From positions 1 to 64,000 of the forward strand of contig NZ_ASZC01000002.1 in assembly GCF_000468095.1 (NCBI RefSeq): 64,000 bases of DNA. Direction: 5' to 3'. The number at the start of each line of letters is the position of its first letter. Positions within the stretch are counted from its first letter, which is position 1. Source of the DNA: Pantoea sp. AS-PWVM4. Its GTDB lineage: Bacteria > Pseudomonadota > Gammaproteobacteria > Enterobacterales > Enterobacteriaceae. Under the pieces are notes generated by a model that was not told where the DNA came from, made no database searches, and saw only the letters and a program-made list of their open reading frames with translations. Of the stretch, positions 1 to 9,798 are shown piece by piece. The translations under genes and the position numbers were made by a program.

Positions 1-2428
1 ACTGCCACTTCGCACTGGAGAAGGCAGAGAATGGCACCATCTCACCGGCGCTGTTACGTACATACCATTTGCTGACGTCATCCGGCAGCATACGTGAATC
101 TGGCTGCCCCATAACGTACACTTTCTTCACGCGACCACGGTCGATGAAGTCGTTGACGTAGGAACCACCCCATGCCGCACCCAGCGTGGTGTTGATGTCA
201 GACAGCGAGACACCCAGCGCCGACGCTTTTTCCTGATCGATAATCAGTTTGTACTGCGGAGTATCTTCCAGGCCGTTAGGACGCACGCCTACCAGCGTAT
301 CCGGGTGCTGAGCGATCATACCGAACAGCTGATTACGTGCTTCGGTCAGCTTCTCATGTCCCAGGTTACCCTGATCAATGAGCTGGAAGTCGAAACCGGT
401 GGCGTTACCCAGCTCGATAATCGCCGGCAGGTTGAACGGAATGACCATCGCATCTTTGATGGAACCCAGCGCACGCATCGCACGAGCGGCAAGGGCAGGC
501 ACTTTCATGTCGGCACTGCCACGCTCGTCCCACGGCTTGAGGCTGACGAAGGCGATACCGGTGTTCTGTCCACGACCGGCAAAGCCGAAGCCGTTAACGG
601 TAAACACCGAGTTCACGCTGTCTTTCTCTTTAGTCAGGAAGTAATCCGTCACCTGGTCGAGCACTTTCTGCGTACGTTCCTGAGTCGCACCGGCAGGCAA
701 TTGTGCCTGAGCCAGCAGCAGCCCCTGATCCTCTTCCGGCAGGAACGAGGTAGGAAGACGCAGGAACAGATACGCCATGCCGACAACGATGATCAGATAA
801 AGTACCAGGTAACGACCGGTGCTGCGTACGATATGACCAACGCTATCAACGTAGTGATGGGTGCTCTTATCGAACAGGCGGTTAAACCAGCCGAAGAAAC
901 CGGTGGTTTTGCCGTGGCTGCCTTTCTCTACGGGTTTCAGCATGGTTGCGCACAGCGCAGGCGTCAGAATCAACGCCACCAGCACCGACAGGGCCATCGC
1001 TGACACGATGGTGATGGAGAACTGACGATAAATAACCCCGGTAGAGCCACCAAAGAAGGCCATCGGAATAAATACCGCGGAGAGCACCAGCGCAATACCC
1101 ACCAGCGCGCCCTGAATCTGCTCCATCGATCGTTTCGTAGCTTCCTTGGGCGGCAGCCCCTCCTCAGCCATCACACGCTCAACGTTTTCTACCACCACGA
1201 TGGCGTCATCCACCAACAGGCCGATGGCGAGCACCATCCCGAACATGGTGAGCGTGTTTATCGAGTAGCCGCAGGCGGCGATAATCGCAAAGGTTCCGAG
1301 CAATACGACCGGTACTGCAATGGTCGGGATCAGCGTGGCGCGGAAGTTCTGTAGGAACAGATACATCACCAGGAACACCAGCACGATCGCTTCCATCAGG
1401 GTTTTCACCACTTCGAAGATGGAGATTTTAACGAACGGCGTGGTGTCATACGGATAAACCACTTTCAGGCCGGCCGGGAAGAACGGTTGTAGCTTCGCCA
1501 GCTCGGCTTTTACCGCATCAGCGGTATCCAGGGCGTTAGCGCCGGTCGCCAGCTTGATACCGATACCGGAAGCGGGTTTACCGTTATAACGGGCGATGAT
1601 GTCGTAGTTTTCCCCGCCCAGCTCAATCTTCGCCACGTCACGCAGACGCACCTGTGAACCATCGGTGTTGACCTTCAGCAGAATGTTGCCGAACTCGTCG
1701 GTCGATGTCAGACGGGTCTGAGCAATGATCGAGGCGTTCAACTGCTGTCCGGGCACCGGAGGTGTACCACCTAACTGACCGGCGGCCACCTGGGTGTTCT
1801 GGGTTGTCAGTGCGCTGATCACATCGACCGGTGTCAGCTGGAAGTTGTTGAGTTTGTGCGGATCAAGCCAGATACGCATCGCATACTGCGCACCAAATAC
1901 CTGAGTATCACCCACCCCAGGGGTACGGCTGATCGGATCTTTGATGTTCGACGCAACGTAGTCCGAGATATCGTTCTGCGTCATGTTCGGATCATCACTG
2001 ACAAAACCGGCCACCATCAGGAAGCTGCTGGAGGATTTTTTAACCTGAATCCCCTGCGACTGAACTTCCTGGGGCAGCAACGGCATCGCCAGTTGCAGTT
2101 TGTTCTGCACCTGAACCTGGGCGATATCCGCATCCGTACCGGACTGGAAAGTCAGGGTCAGGGTCAGCGTACCGGACGAGTCACTGCTCGAGGACATATA
2201 CATCAGTCCATCGATACCATTCATATTTTGTTCGATGACCTGGGTCACCGAGTCTTGCAGCGTTTTCGCATCAGCACCCGGGTAGGAGGCCTGGATCTCA
2301 ACTGCCGGCGGCGCAACATTAGGATATTGCTCGATAGGCAGACTGATGATCGATAGCGCACCCGCCAACATAATGATGATGGCGATTACCCACGCAAAAA
2401 TGGGGCGATCGATAAAAAACTTAGCCAT
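1..2428 (-). CDS. acrB: AcrB, RND multidrug efflux pump subunit (3' part beyond window)
   Basis: Inner-membrane proton/drug antiporter of the AcrAB-TolC tripartite pump. The reading frame is open from an ATG at 2428 to the left edge, about 809 of the roughly 1050 residues expected, so the C-terminal quarter is outside the window. The N-terminus reads [14 protein letters not shown], typical of HAE1-type RND pumps, and the TM4 proton-relay motif [15 protein letters not shown] is intact. It lies 17 bp downstream of acrA on the same strand, so the two form an acrAB operon. Identification as AcrB rather than AcrD or AcrF rests on the acrA/acrR neighbourhood and is secure. Confidence 0.97.
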   Translation of the reverse strand, partial: MAKFFIDRPIFAWVIAIIIMLAGALSIISLPIEQYPNVAPPAVEIQASYPGADAKTLQDSVTQVIEQNMNGIDGLMYMSSSSDSSGTLTLTLTFQSGTDADIAQVQVQNKLQLAMPLLPQEVQSQGIQVKKSSSSFLMVAGFVSDDPNMTQNDISDYVASNIKDPISRTPGVGDTQVFGAQYAMRIWLDPHKLNNFQLTPVDVISALTTQNTQVAAGQLGGTPPVPGQQLNASIIAQTRLTSTDEFGNILLKVNTDGSQVRLRDVAKIELGGENYDIIARYNGKPASGIGIKLATGANALDTADAVKAELAKLQPFFPAGLKVVYPYDTTPFVKISIFEVVKTLMEAIVLVFLVMYLFLQNFRATLIPTIAVPVVLLGTFAIIAACGYSINTLTMFGMVLAIGLLVDDAIVVVENVERVMAEEGLPPKEATKRSMEQIQGALVGIALVLSAVFIPMAFFGGSTGVIYRQFSITIVSAMALSVLVALILTPALCATMLKPVEKGSHGKTTGFFGWFNRLFDKSTHHYVDSVGHIVRSTGRYLVLYLIIVVGMAYLFLRLPTSFLPEEDQGLLLAQAQLPAGATQERTQKVLDQVTDYFLTKEKDSVNSVFTVNGFGFAGRGQNTGIAFVSLKPWDERGSADMKVPALAARAMRALGSIKDAMVIPFNLPAIIELGNATGFDFQLIDQGNLGHEKLTEARNQLFGMIAQHPDTLVGVRPNGLEDTPQYKLIIDQEKASALGVSLSDINTTLGAAWGGSYVNDFIDRGRVKKVYVMGQPDSRMLPDDVSKWYVRNSAGEMVPFSAFSSAKWQ

Positions 2429-2445
2429 GTATTAACGGCTCCTGT

Positions 2446-3642
2446 TTATGAAGACGATTTTTCAGACTGTGCCTGAGATGCGGCAGCGGCTTTCGTGTCG
2501 TCTGATACTTCTTGTGGTGTTACCTGCGCACCGGGTTTGGCACGTTGCAGACCGACGGTGATCACGCGATCGCCTGCTTTCAATCCTTCGGTCACCAACC
2601 ATTTATCACCAATCGCCTGGTTGGCTGTCAGGTTGCGCAATTCAACTTTGTTATCGGCTCCGACCACCATGGCTGTCGCTTGACCGGTTGGGGTACGGGT
2701 TACTGCCTGCTGAGGCACCAGCAACGCACTCGGATTGGTACCTTCATCCAGACGCGCACGGACAAACATGCCAGGCAACAGGCGGCCATCCGGGTTCGGG
2801 AAGATCGCTCGCAGGGTAATCGAGCCGGTGGTTTCGTCGACGGTCACGTCGGAGAACTCCAGCGTACCGGCCTGTGAGTAGGTGCTGCCGTTTTGCATCA
2901 ACAGAACAACATTGGCTTTGCCGTCGGTCTGTTTCAGCTGACCGGCTTCCAGCTCGGCGCGCAAACGCAGGAAATCATCGCTGGATTGGGTCACGTCAAC
3001 ATACATCGGATCGAGCTGCTGCACGGTAGCCAGCGCGGTAGTCTGCGCACTTGAAACCAGCGCACCTTCCGTCACGGAAGATTTACCAATACGTCCGCTA
3101 ATCGGGGAGGTCACCTTGGTGTATGCCAGATTAATGCGGGCACTTTCCACGTTCGCCTGTGCGGCCTGTACGGCTGCGGCATTCTGCGCGGCGGTAGCGA
3201 CGGCGGTGTCATAATCCTGCTGGCTGATGTACTTGGTACCCAGCAGCGGCTTATAGCGTTTAACCGTCAAATCTGCGATGCGCGCATTGGCTTGAGCTTC
3301 CGCCAGGGCACCTTTTGCATTGTCATAAGCCGCCTGATAGGTAGCGGGATCGATCTGATACAGGGAAACCCCTGCTTTCACGTCACTGCCTTCAACAAAG
3401 TTACGCTTCAGAATGATACCTGAGACCTGAGGGCGAACTTCCGCAACACGGAAAGCCGAAGTACGACCAGGGAGTTCAGTGGTGATTTTCAGTGGCTCGT
3501 TTTTTAACGTCACAACACCCACTTCAGGGGGCTGCTGCTGGGCGGCTTGCTGGGATTTATTATCATCACATCCTGTCAATACAAAGCTGCCTGAAAGCAT
3601 CAGGACGGCCGCCAGAGGGGCTAATCCTCTGTTTTTATTCAT
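2446..3642 (-). CDS. acrA: AcrA, periplasmic adaptor lipoprotein of the AcrAB-TolC pump
   Basis: Membrane fusion protein of 398 residues (E. coli 397) linking AcrB to TolC. The N-terminus MNKNRGLAPLAAVLMLSGSF with LTGC is a lipoprotein signal and lipobox, so the mature protein starts at a lipidated Cys. A longer frame opens at 3669, but the ATG at 3642 is preceded by GAGG at good distance and gives the family-standard signal peptide. The barrel-sandwich and alpha-hairpin region follows, for example LPGRTSAFRVAEVRPQVSG. Transcription starts in the shared acrA/acrR region, which carries an AcrR operator, and acrB follows directly. Confidence 0.97.
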   Translation of the reverse strand: MNKNRGLAPLAAVLMLSGSFVLTGCDDNKSQQAAQQQPPEVGVVTLKNEPLKITTELPGRTSAFRVAEVRPQVSGIILKRNFVEGSDVKAGVSLYQIDPATYQAAYDNAKGALAEAQANARIADLTVKRYKPLLGTKYISQQDYDTAVATAAQNAAAVQAAQANVESARINLAYTKVTSPISGRIGKSSVTEGALVSSAQTTALATVQQLDPMYVDVTQSSDDFLRLRAELEAGQLKQTDGKANVVLLMQNGSTYSQAGTLEFSDVTVDETTGSITLRAIFPNPDGRLLPGMFVRARLDEGTNPSALLVPQQAVTRTPTGQATAMVVGADNKVELRNLTANQAIGDKWLVTEGLKAGDRVITVGLQRAKPGAQVTPQEVSDDTKAAAASQAQSEKSSS

Positions 3643-3731
3643 AAATAAACCTCGAGTGTCCGATATCAAATGATCAATGGATCACAAACCGTTAAACCCA
3701 TTGCTGCGTTAAAACACGGGTCGTGCTATGG

Positions 3732-3755
3732 TACATACATTCACAAATGTATGTA
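3732..3755. promoter_or_regulatory. AcrR operator between acrA and acrR
   Basis: A 24-bp inverted repeat TACATACATT-CACA-AATGTATGTA lies between the divergent genes. It is identical to the E. coli AcrR operator read in the other direction, so repression of both acrAB and acrR by the local TetR-family regulator is a strong inference. Confidence 0.93.
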
Positions 3756-3784
3756 AACTTGCCAGTTTGTAAAAAAAGTCCGCT

Positions 3785-4429
3785 ATGGCACGAAAAACCA
3801 AAGCACAAGCACTTGAAACGCGTAATCAAATTCTTGATGCCGCGTTAGCTCACTTCTCAGAACACGGTGTTGCCGCCACATCACTGGCGGATATCGCTGC
3901 GGCTGCCGGCGTCACGCGGGGAGCCATCTACTGGCATTTCAAGAATAAAGCCGATCTGTTACATGAAATCTGGTTGCAATGTGACGCTGGGCTTGACGAT
4001 GTGGAACTTGAGTATCAAACAAAATACCCCGACGATCCACTCTCTGTTATGCGTTCGATGTTGATCTATATCCTTGACGCTACTGCAAAGGATCCCAAAA
4101 GACGCGCACTAATGGAGATCATTTTCCATAAATGCGAATTTGTGGGTGAAATGGCAACCTTGCAGAATATGCAGCAAAGCTTACTGTTGGAATGTTACGA
4201 CAGAATAGAAGAGGTGCTGCGTGCGTGCATTGATGCGGGTCAGTTGCCCGGCAGCCTCAACACCCGTCAGGCAGCGTTGATTATGCGCGCCTACGTTAAT
4301 GGCATGATGGAAAGTTGGCTGTTTACCCCGGAAAGTTTTGATCTGGCGGCAGAAGCGCCGGGCCTGGTTGAAGCCCTGTTGGATATGTTGCGCTTCAGCC
4401 CAACATTATCCAACGGTATTCATTCGTAA
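3785..4429 (+). CDS. acrR: AcrR, TetR-family repressor of acrAB
   Basis: A 214-residue TetR/AcrR repressor (E. coli 215). The N-terminal helix-turn-helix is readable around residues 25-50 (SLADIAAAAGVTRGAIYWHF) and is followed by the all-helical ligand-binding domain, which senses pump substrates in E. coli. It is divergent from acrAB with its operator between them. The stop codon is the first arm of a REP palindrome shared with the end of the convergent rsmS gene. Confidence 0.96.
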   Translation: MARKTKAQALETRNQILDAALAHFSEHGVAATSLADIAAAAGVTRGAIYWHFKNKADLLHEIWLQCDAGLDDVELEYQTKYPDDPLSVMRSMLIYILDATAKDPKRRALMEIIFHKCEFVGEMATLQNMQQSLLLECYDRIEEVLRACIDAGQLPGSLNTRQAALIMRAYVNGMMESWLFTPESFDLAAEAPGLVEALLDMLRFSPTLSNGIHS

Positions 4430-4453
4430 CGGCACGATTTATCGCGCCGTTAC
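4426..4453. repeat. REP-like palindrome between acrR and rsmS
   Basis: Palindrome GTAACGGCACGATTTATCG continuing to CGCCGTTAC, a diverged single copy of the genome's REP-like unit. Its left arm contains the acrR stop codon and its right arm the rsmS stop codon, so both convergent genes end inside it. It may act as a bidirectional transcript end. Confidence 0.8.
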
Positions 4454-4605
4454 GGGGATTTTTCTGCGGCTTGTTTCTGTTCATAATCGCGTCGGACAAT
4501 TGCCAACGCGGCCAGCACCGTAGTGGTGGGCACCTGGTTCTCCTCAAGCAGTTGAATCAAATCCACTGCCAGTTTGATTTCGTCTGGTGCCGTTTCCAGT
4601 GACAT
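4450..4605 (-). CDS. rsmS: RsmS-like small protein (YbaM)
   Basis: A 51-residue ORF starting [17 protein letters not shown], close to E. coli RsmS/YbaM (53 aa), which lies in the same place near priC. It is a DUF2496-type small cytosolic protein linked in enterobacteria to control of exoenzymes and secondary metabolites through the Rsm network. It lies 8 bp downstream of the GlsB-type gene and may be cotranscribed with it. The E. coli neighbour mscK is absent here. Confidence 0.9.
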   Translation of the reverse strand: MSLETAPDEIKLAVDLIQLLEENQVPTTTVLAALAIVRRDYEQKQAAEKSP

Positions 4606-4613
4606 CGTCTCTC

Positions 4614-4859
4614 CTAAATACGTAATTTCATCACCACCAGCAGCATCACCACAGCGCCAGCCAGTGCCATGCCCAGGGTCGCCACGCTAAGGGTTACCAT
4701 GTCGCCCGCGTTAAAATAACTGGCGATATAACCGCCGATCAGCGCACCTATCACCGCCAGTATCAGCGTAACGATAAAGCCACCAGGTCGTCCGGGAAAT
4801 AGCACCCGTTTTAGCCAGCCGGCGGCAAGACCGGTCAAAATCCAGGCGATAAAAGCCAT
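4614..4859 (-). CDS. GlsB/YeaQ/YmgE-family small membrane protein
   Basis: An 81-residue inner-membrane protein with three hydrophobic segments: [16 protein letters not shown], then [20 protein letters not shown], then [17 protein letters not shown]. Glycine-rich helices and this length fit the GlsB/YeaQ/YmgE (transglycosylase-associated, stress-related) family, whose molecular role is poorly defined. The ATG at 4859 is chosen because AGGAG sits six bases upstream; a TTG two codons earlier is less likely. It replaces mscK at this position compared with E. coli. Confidence 0.88.
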   Translation of the reverse strand: MAFIAWILTGLAAGWLKRVLFPGRPGGFIVTLILAVIGALIGGYIASYFNAGDMVTLSVATLGMALAGAVVMLLVVMKLRI

Positions 4860-4910
4860 ATGCAACTCCTCATCTCAGGAGAGATGAGTATAGAGGAAAG
4901 ATCACGGCGC

Positions 4911-5423
4911 TTACCGTGCGGTAAATTGCAGCTCCAGCTTGTGGATGGCCTGGCGACAGCGTCCCAGACGCGCCTGAAGCTGCTCCAGCTCACGAATCAA
5001 TTGCTGCTGGACGCTCAAGGTTTCGGCATGTTGCAGATGCTGCTCACGTTCGGCGATCATCGCCAGCAACCGCGTCTCATAACCTCGATACTCTTCACGT
5101 TTCTGTTGTTTGACATCAGTACGTGGCCGTTCACGCGCTACGCGCAGTTGCTGGCTCAGGCACTCACGTTGTAAAGCAGCTATCTGATCCACGACTTTAT
5201 CGGCCAGCCACTGCCGACGCGTGGCGTCCTGATCAGCGGCGGTGAGCTGGGCGATATTGTGTTCCAGCTCTTGCAGATAGTCGGCGAGGCGTGTTCCTTT
5301 GCAGTGGAACAACTGCGCATCAAAACGCGGCTGCCGGCAGCTCCCATCTGGTTGCTGAGCGATTTGCTGGCGCAGCAGTACCAGCGTGGATTGAAGACGT
5401 TGTTGTGGGCGTGGCAAGGGCAT
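4911..5423 (-). CDS. priC: PriC, primosomal replication protein N''
   Basis: A 170-residue basic, helix-rich protein, similar in length and pattern to E. coli PriC (175 aa), which restarts stalled forks by loading DnaB with SSB. The C-terminus AIHKLELQFTAR and the Arg/Gln-rich body match the family, although PriC diverges quickly. The start at 5423 (MPLPRPQQRLQ) is preferred over an extended frame from 5486, which would run into the divergent ybaN. Position between acrR and ybaN-apt agrees with E. coli. Confidence 0.88.
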   Translation of the reverse strand: MPLPRPQQRLQSTLVLLRQQIAQQPDGSCRQPRFDAQLFHCKGTRLADYLQELEHNIAQLTAADQDATRRQWLADKVVDQIAALQRECLSQQLRVARERPRTDVKQQKREEYRGYETRLLAMIAEREQHLQHAETLSVQQQLIRELEQLQARLGRCRQAIHKLELQFTAR

Positions 5424-5480
5424 CACTCTTTTCCCGACTGTGTTAACGTAGCGCGGTATCGATTTTATCAGGCATCCGTT

Positions 5481-5864
5481 ATGCAACGCATTTTATTACT
5501 GAGCCTTGGCTGGCTGGCAATTGTGCTGGGCACGCTGGGGATTGTATTACCTTTATTACCTACCACGCCATTTGTGTTGCTGGCGGCCTGGTGTTTTGCC
5601 CGTTCCTCACCGCGTTTCCATCACTGGTTGTTATGGCGTTCACCTTTTGGTCGTTATCTGCGCCACTGGCAGCGCCATCGTGCGATGCCACCTGGAGCAA
5701 AAGGTCGTGCCATGCTGCTGATTATCCTTACTTTTGCTGTGTCCATCTGGTTGGTTCATCTGTGGTGGGTGCGCATTATGCTTGGCGTGATGTTGTGCAT
5801 CTTGCTGCTGTTTATGTGGCGGATTCCGGTGGTGGCAGAAAGTACAGACGAACGTGAAACGTAG
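5481..5864 (+). CDS. ybaN: YbaN, DUF454 inner-membrane protein
   Basis: A 127-residue membrane protein (E. coli YbaN 125) starting MQRILLLSLGWLAIVLG, with the DUF454 signature LGIVLPLLPTTPFVLLAAWC and FARSSPRFHHWL. Two N-terminal and two C-terminal hydrophobic segments are visible. Function is unknown. It is divergent from priC and upstream of apt, as in E. coli. An earlier in-frame Met at 5259 lies inside priC and is rejected. Confidence 0.92.
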   Translation: MQRILLLSLGWLAIVLGTLGIVLPLLPTTPFVLLAAWCFARSSPRFHHWLLWRSPFGRYLRHWQRHRAMPPGAKGRAMLLIILTFAVSIWLVHLWWVRIMLGVMLCILLLFMWRIPVVAESTDERET

Positions 5865-6014
5865 CGACAGGGTTGCATTTAGGCGACCATTTGCTTAGAT
5901 TTGGGCCTCTTCGTGCGTGGCTTCCCTTTGTGAACTGACTTCGCTTAACCCGGTCCTCCGGGTAATGGCGCTATGGGAGCTGCGCGAAATAGAGATTTCA
6001 CCAGGCGTAACACT

Positions 6015-6566
6015 ATGACCGCAACTGCTCAGCAGCTTGAACTCATTAAAAACAGCATCAAAAGCATTCCTGACTACCCCAAACCGGGCATTCTGTTCCG
6101 TGACGTCACCAGTCTGATGGAAGACCCGCAAGCCTATGCGGCGTCGATTGCCATCCTCGTTGAGCGTTATCGTGACAAAGGCATCACCAAAGTGGTGGGG
6201 ACGGAAGCGCGTGGTTTCCTGTTTGGCGCGCCGGTCGCGCTGGGTTTAGGCGTGGGTTTTGTGCCGGTGCGTAAGCCGGGCAAACTGCCGCGAGCCACCT
6301 TTAGCGAAAGCTATGAACTGGAGTACGGTACCGACACACTGGAATTGCATCAGGATGCTATCCAGCCGGGTGACGTGGTGCTGGTGGTAGATGATCTGCT
6401 GGCGACCGGTGGCACCATCGAAGCTACCGTGAAACTGATCCGTCGTGCAGGCGGTGAGGTGAAAGATGCTGCTTTCATTATTAACCTGTTTGATCTGAGT
6501 GGTGAAGCGCGTCTGAACGCGATGGGCCTCGAGTGCTTCAGCCTGGTTAATTTCCCCGGCCACTAA
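6015..6566 (+). CDS. apt: Adenine phosphoribosyltransferase
   Basis: A 183-residue enzyme, the same length as E. coli Apt. It salvages adenine by converting adenine and PRPP to AMP and pyrophosphate. The PRPP-binding motif [14 protein letters not shown] lies around residue 125, and the N-terminus reads [16 protein letters not shown] as in the family. The ATG at 6015 is chosen over an upstream Met at 5973 because of family length. The 193 bp between apt and dnaX probably hold the dnaX promoter. Confidence 0.97.
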   Translation: MTATAQQLELIKNSIKSIPDYPKPGILFRDVTSLMEDPQAYAASIAILVERYRDKGITKVVGTEARGFLFGAPVALGLGVGFVPVRKPGKLPRATFSESYELEYGTDTLELHQDAIQPGDVVLVVDDLLATGGTIEATVKLIRRAGGEVKDAAFIINLFDLSGEARLNAMGLECFSLVNFPGH

Positions 6567-6759
6567 GGCCAGCGCGCTCCGTTATCCGACGGGGCGCATC
6601 TCCGCAAAGTTATAGGCATCTTGGGTGTTGGCTGTTAAACTACTGCCAAAATAAACAGGGTTTGCAAAGCAGCGTTTTTCCCCTTTTGACTGACAGTGGG
6701 CCTCGGCTCCTTAGTCGTGCCGCTGTGCCAACTCAACCAAATCCAGTGATCGAATCCAC

Positions 6760-8712
6760 ATGAGCTATCAGGTACTTGCGCGAAAATGGCGTCCCCAGGC
6801 TTTCGCTGACGTAGTCGGTCAGGAACATGTGCTGACTGCGCTGGCCAACGGGTTGTCACTGGGACGAATCCATCATGCTTATCTCTTTTCCGGCACCCGT
6901 GGCGTAGGTAAAACCTCTATTGCGCGTCTGCTGGCAAAGGGCCTCAACTGCGAAACCGGCATCACCTCGACGCCTTGTGGCGTGTGCGATAACTGCCGTG
7001 AAATCGAGCAGGGACGTTTTGTCGATCTGATTGAGATCGATGCGGCGTCGCGCACCAAAGTTGAAGACACCCGTGATTTACTCGATAACGTGCAATACGC
7101 GCCAGCGCGCGGTCGCTTCAAAGTCTATCTGATTGATGAAGTGCACATGCTGTCACGTCACAGCTTTAACGCGTTGCTGAAAACGCTGGAAGAGCCGCCA
7201 TCACACGTTAAATTTCTGCTGGCGACCACCGATCCGCAAAAGCTACCGGTCACCATTTTATCCCGTTGCTTGCAGTTCCATCTCAAAGCGTTGGATGTCG
7301 AACAGATTCGCCAGCAACTGGAGCATATTTTACAGCAGGAGCAGATCGCCGCCGAACCGCGCGCGTTGCAACTGCTGGCGCGCGCTGCCGAAGGCAGTAT
7401 GCGTGATGCACTCAGCCTGACCGATCAGGCGATTGCGATGGGGCAGGGTAGCGTGACGCGTGATAGCGTGGCACAGATGCTCGGCACGCTGGACGATGAG
7501 CAGCCGTTAGCGTTGATTGAAGCGTTAAGCGAAGGCAACGGTGAACAGGTGATGGCGCTGCTGAACCAGGCGGCGTCACGCGGCGTCGAGTGGGAAGCCT
7601 TGCTGGTGGAAATGCTGCGCCTGCTGCACCGTATCGCCATGGTACAACTGTTGCCTGGCTCGCTCAGCGAGGATGAAGTCAACCAGGCGCAACGCCTGCG
7701 CGAACTGGCGCGGGTATTGCCGCCAGCCGACGTGCAACTTTATTACCAGACGCTGCTGATGGGGCGTAAAGATCTGCCGCTGGCACCGGATCGCCGTCTG
7801 GGTGTGGAAATGACGTTATTACGTGCGCTGGCGTTTCACCCGCAGGCGTTGATTGCCGAACCGGTTGCACGTCCGGTGCTGACGCCGCAGGCGGCTCCGG
7901 TTGCTGCACCGTTAGTGGCGGCGCAACCACAAATGGTACCGCCGCAGACTGAAGCGCCGCCGATTCCTGCCGATTATCCTGATATGGCCCCTGCGCCGGA
8001 AAATCTGTCGGATGCTACCAGCCAGTTGTTACAGGCCCGTACGCAGTTATTGCGTCAGGGAGCCAGCAAAGCAAAAAAGAGTGAGCCGGCAGCGCGTTCC
8101 GCGCGGCCGGCTAATGCGGCACTGGAACGCCTGGCGAATGTCACGGAACGGGTGCAGCAACGAGCAAGTGAACCGGCGGTAAAAGCGGCGGCAAAACCGG
8201 AAGCCTATCGCTGGAAAGCGCAAACGCCGACCGAGGTGATCGCTGAGCCGGTCGCGACGCCAAAAGCCTTGCGTTCAGCGCTGGAGCATGAGAAAACCCC
8301 TGAGCTGGCGCAACGTCTGGCGGAAGAAGCGCAGCAGCGCGATGCCTGGGCGGCGGAAATCGCCGCTCTGACGTTGCCAAAGCTGGTGCAGCAACTGGCG
8401 CTGAACGCCTGGAAAGAGCAGGGCGATAATCAGGTGTGTCTGCATTTGCGCAGCAGCCAGCGTCATCTGAATTCAGGTGGTGCGCGCCAGGCATTGGCCG
8501 AGGCACTCAGCCATGCGGCAGGTGAGACGGTTGAACTGACCATTATTGAAGACGATAATTCCGCGGTATTGACGCCACTGGAATGGCGTCAGGCCATTTA
8601 TGAAGAGAAACTGTCGCAGGCGCGTCAGTCGATCATTAGCGATACCCACATTCAGACCTTGCGTCGTTTCTTTGACGCGGATTTGGATGAAGAGAGTATT
8701 CGACCCGTATGA
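6760..8712 (+). CDS. dnaX: DNA polymerase III tau and gamma subunits
   Basis: A 650-residue clamp-loader ATPase (E. coli 643). Full-length tau bridges polymerase cores and the DnaB helicase; gamma is the truncated form. The Walker [13 protein letters not shown] is near residue 45, a four-Cys zinc module ([16 protein letters not shown]) follows, then the DEXX-type Walker B LIDEVHML and sensor SRC. A Pro/Ala-rich linker precedes the C-terminal tau domains. A programmed -1 frameshift site at 8073-8079 yields gamma. ybaB and recR follow closely as in other enterobacteria. Confidence 0.98.
   Translation: MSYQVLARKWRPQAFADVVGQEHVLTALANGLSLGRIHHAYLFSGTRGVGKTSIARLLAKGLNCETGITSTPCGVCDNCREIEQGRFVDLIEIDAASRTKVEDTRDLLDNVQYAPARGRFKVYLIDEVHMLSRHSFNALLKTLEEPPSHVKFLLATTDPQKLPVTILSRCLQFHLKALDVEQIRQQLEHILQQEQIAAEPRALQLLARAAEGSMRDALSLTDQAIAMGQGSVTRDSVAQMLGTLDDEQPLALIEALSEGNGEQVMALLNQAASRGVEWEALLVEMLRLLHRIAMVQLLPGSLSEDEVNQAQRLRELARVLPPADVQLYYQTLLMGRKDLPLAPDRRLGVEMTLLRALAFHPQALIAEPVARPVLTPQAAPVAAPLVAAQPQMVPPQTEAPPIPADYPDMAPAPENLSDATSQLLQARTQLLRQGASKAKKSEPAARSARPANAALERLANVTERVQQRASEPAVKAAAKPEAYRWKAQTPTEVIAEPVATPKALRSALEHEKTPELAQRLAEEAQQRDAWAAEIAALTLPKLVQQLALNAWKEQGDNQVCLHLRSSQRHLNSGGARQALAEALSHAAGETVELTIIEDDNSAVLTPLEWRQAIYEEKLSQARQSIISDTHIQTLRRFFDADLDEESIRPV
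8057..8112 (+). promoter_or_regulatory. Programmed -1 frameshift signal for the gamma subunit
   Basis: All three known dnaX elements are present: an internal Shine-Dalgarno AGGGAG at 8057-8062, the slippery heptamer A AAA AAG at 8073-8079 in the correct phase (codons 438-440), and a GC-rich hairpin from 8084 to 8112 with arms AGCCGGC/GCCGGCT. After slippage the next codons are GAG TGA, ending gamma after a single Glu at about 441 residues, exactly the E. coli arrangement. Confidence 0.95.
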
Positions 8713-8765
8713 ACATGCTGCCGTGCGATGAGCGCGCGACGCAGCCCCAGCAGAGAGAGAAGACT

Positions 8766-9095
8766 ATGTTTGGAAAAGGCGGATTGGGCAACCTGATGAA
8801 ACAGGCCCAGCAGATGCAGGACAAAATGGCCAAAGTTCAGGAAGAGATCGCCGCGCTGGAAGTCACTGGCGAATCAGGTGCTGGCCTGGTCAAAGTGACC
8901 ATCAACGGCGCGCATAACTGCCGTCGCGTGGAAGTGGATCCGAGCCTGCTGGAAGATGACAAAGATATGCTGGAAGATCTGATCGCTGCCGCGTTCAATG
9001 ACGCCGCACGCCGTATCGATGAAACGCAGAAAGAGAAAATGGCTTCTGTGTCTGCCGGTATGCAGCTGCCGCCAGGCTTCAAGATGCCGTTCTGA
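8766..9095 (+). CDS. ybaB: YbaB/EbfC nucleoid-associated protein
   Basis: A 109-residue dimeric DNA-binding protein (E. coli YbaB 109) starting [21 protein letters not shown], a family hallmark. It contributes to nucleoid organisation. The ATG at 8766 is preceded by GAGAGAAG. Its TGA overlaps the recR ATG (TGATG), so ybaB and recR are translationally coupled, and dnaX-ybaB-recR form one operon. Confidence 0.97.
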   Translation: MFGKGGLGNLMKQAQQMQDKMAKVQEEIAALEVTGESGAGLVKVTINGAHNCRRVEVDPSLLEDDKDMLEDLIAAAFNDAARRIDETQKEKMASVSAGMQLPPGFKMPF

Positions 9096-9700
9096 TGCAA
9101 ACCAGTCCACTGCTTGAATCCTTGATGGAGTCGCTGCGTTGTCTGCCGGGGGTTGGCCCGAAGTCAGCGCAGCGTATGGCCTTTCATCTATTGCAGCGCG
9201 ATCGCAGCGGTGGCATGCGCCTGGCGCAGGCGTTAACGCGCGCGATGTCGGAAATCGGCCACTGTACCGATTGCCGCACGTTCACCGAGCAGGAGATCTG
9301 CACCATCTGCGCCAATCCGCGTCGTCAACAAAACGGCCAGATTTGCGTGGTGGAAAGTCCGGCGGATATCCACGCCATTGAGCAGACCGGCCAGTTCGCA
9401 GGTCGCTACTTTGTGCTGATGGGCCACCTATCGCCGCTGGATGGTATCGGCCCGCAGGATATCGGGCTGGATCGTCTGGAGCAGCGCCTGGAGCAGGAAA
9501 CGTTGCAGGAAGTGATCCTCGCGACCAATCCCACGGTGGAAGGTGAAGCCACGGCCAACTATATCGCCGAGCTATGCAGCCAGTACGGCGTGGATGCCAG
9601 CCGCATTGCTCACGGCGTGCCGGTGGGCGGGGAGCTGGAGATGGTCGATGGTACCACGCTGTCGCACTCGCTGGCTGGACGTCACAAGATTAAATTTTAA
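9095..9700 (+). CDS. recR: Recombination mediator RecR
   Basis: A 201-residue protein, family length. It works with RecF and RecO to load RecA at gaps. In order: helix-hairpin-helix ([17 protein letters not shown]), a C4 zinc finger ([16 protein letters not shown] near residues 57-72), a TOPRIM domain starting at [12 protein letters not shown], and the C-terminal Walker-like [12 protein letters not shown]. The start overlaps the ybaB stop by one base. Confidence 0.98.
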   Translation: MQTSPLLESLMESLRCLPGVGPKSAQRMAFHLLQRDRSGGMRLAQALTRAMSEIGHCTDCRTFTEQEICTICANPRRQQNGQICVVESPADIHAIEQTGQFAGRYFVLMGHLSPLDGIGPQDIGLDRLEQRLEQETLQEVILATNPTVEGEATANYIAELCSQYGVDASRIAHGVPVGGELEMVDGTTLSHSLAGRHKIKF

Positions 9701-9706
9701 TCACTT

Positions 9707-9730
9707 GCCGGTATCAATCTTGATACCGGC
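9707..9730 (+). terminator. Hairpin after recR
   Basis: Perfect stem GCCGGTATCA / TGATACCGGC with loop ATCT starts seven bases after the recR stop. There is no clear T-run behind it, so it may be a weak terminator or an RNA-stabilising end. Its last base is the first base of the sigma-32 -35 box of htpG. Confidence 0.6.
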
Positions 9731-9757
9731 TTGAAATTCTCCGCACCATCCCCATCT
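9730..9757 (+). promoter_or_regulatory. Sigma-32 (heat shock) promoter of htpG
   Basis: CTTGAAA at 9730-9736 and CCCCATCT at 9750-9757 are separated by 13 bp, an almost ideal RpoH promoter. It lies 41 bp before the htpG start codon, so heat-shock control of htpG is a strong inference. Confidence 0.9.
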
Positions 9758-9798
9758 CTTCCTCAACGTTCGATCAACCCGATTCAGTTGAGGTAGCA

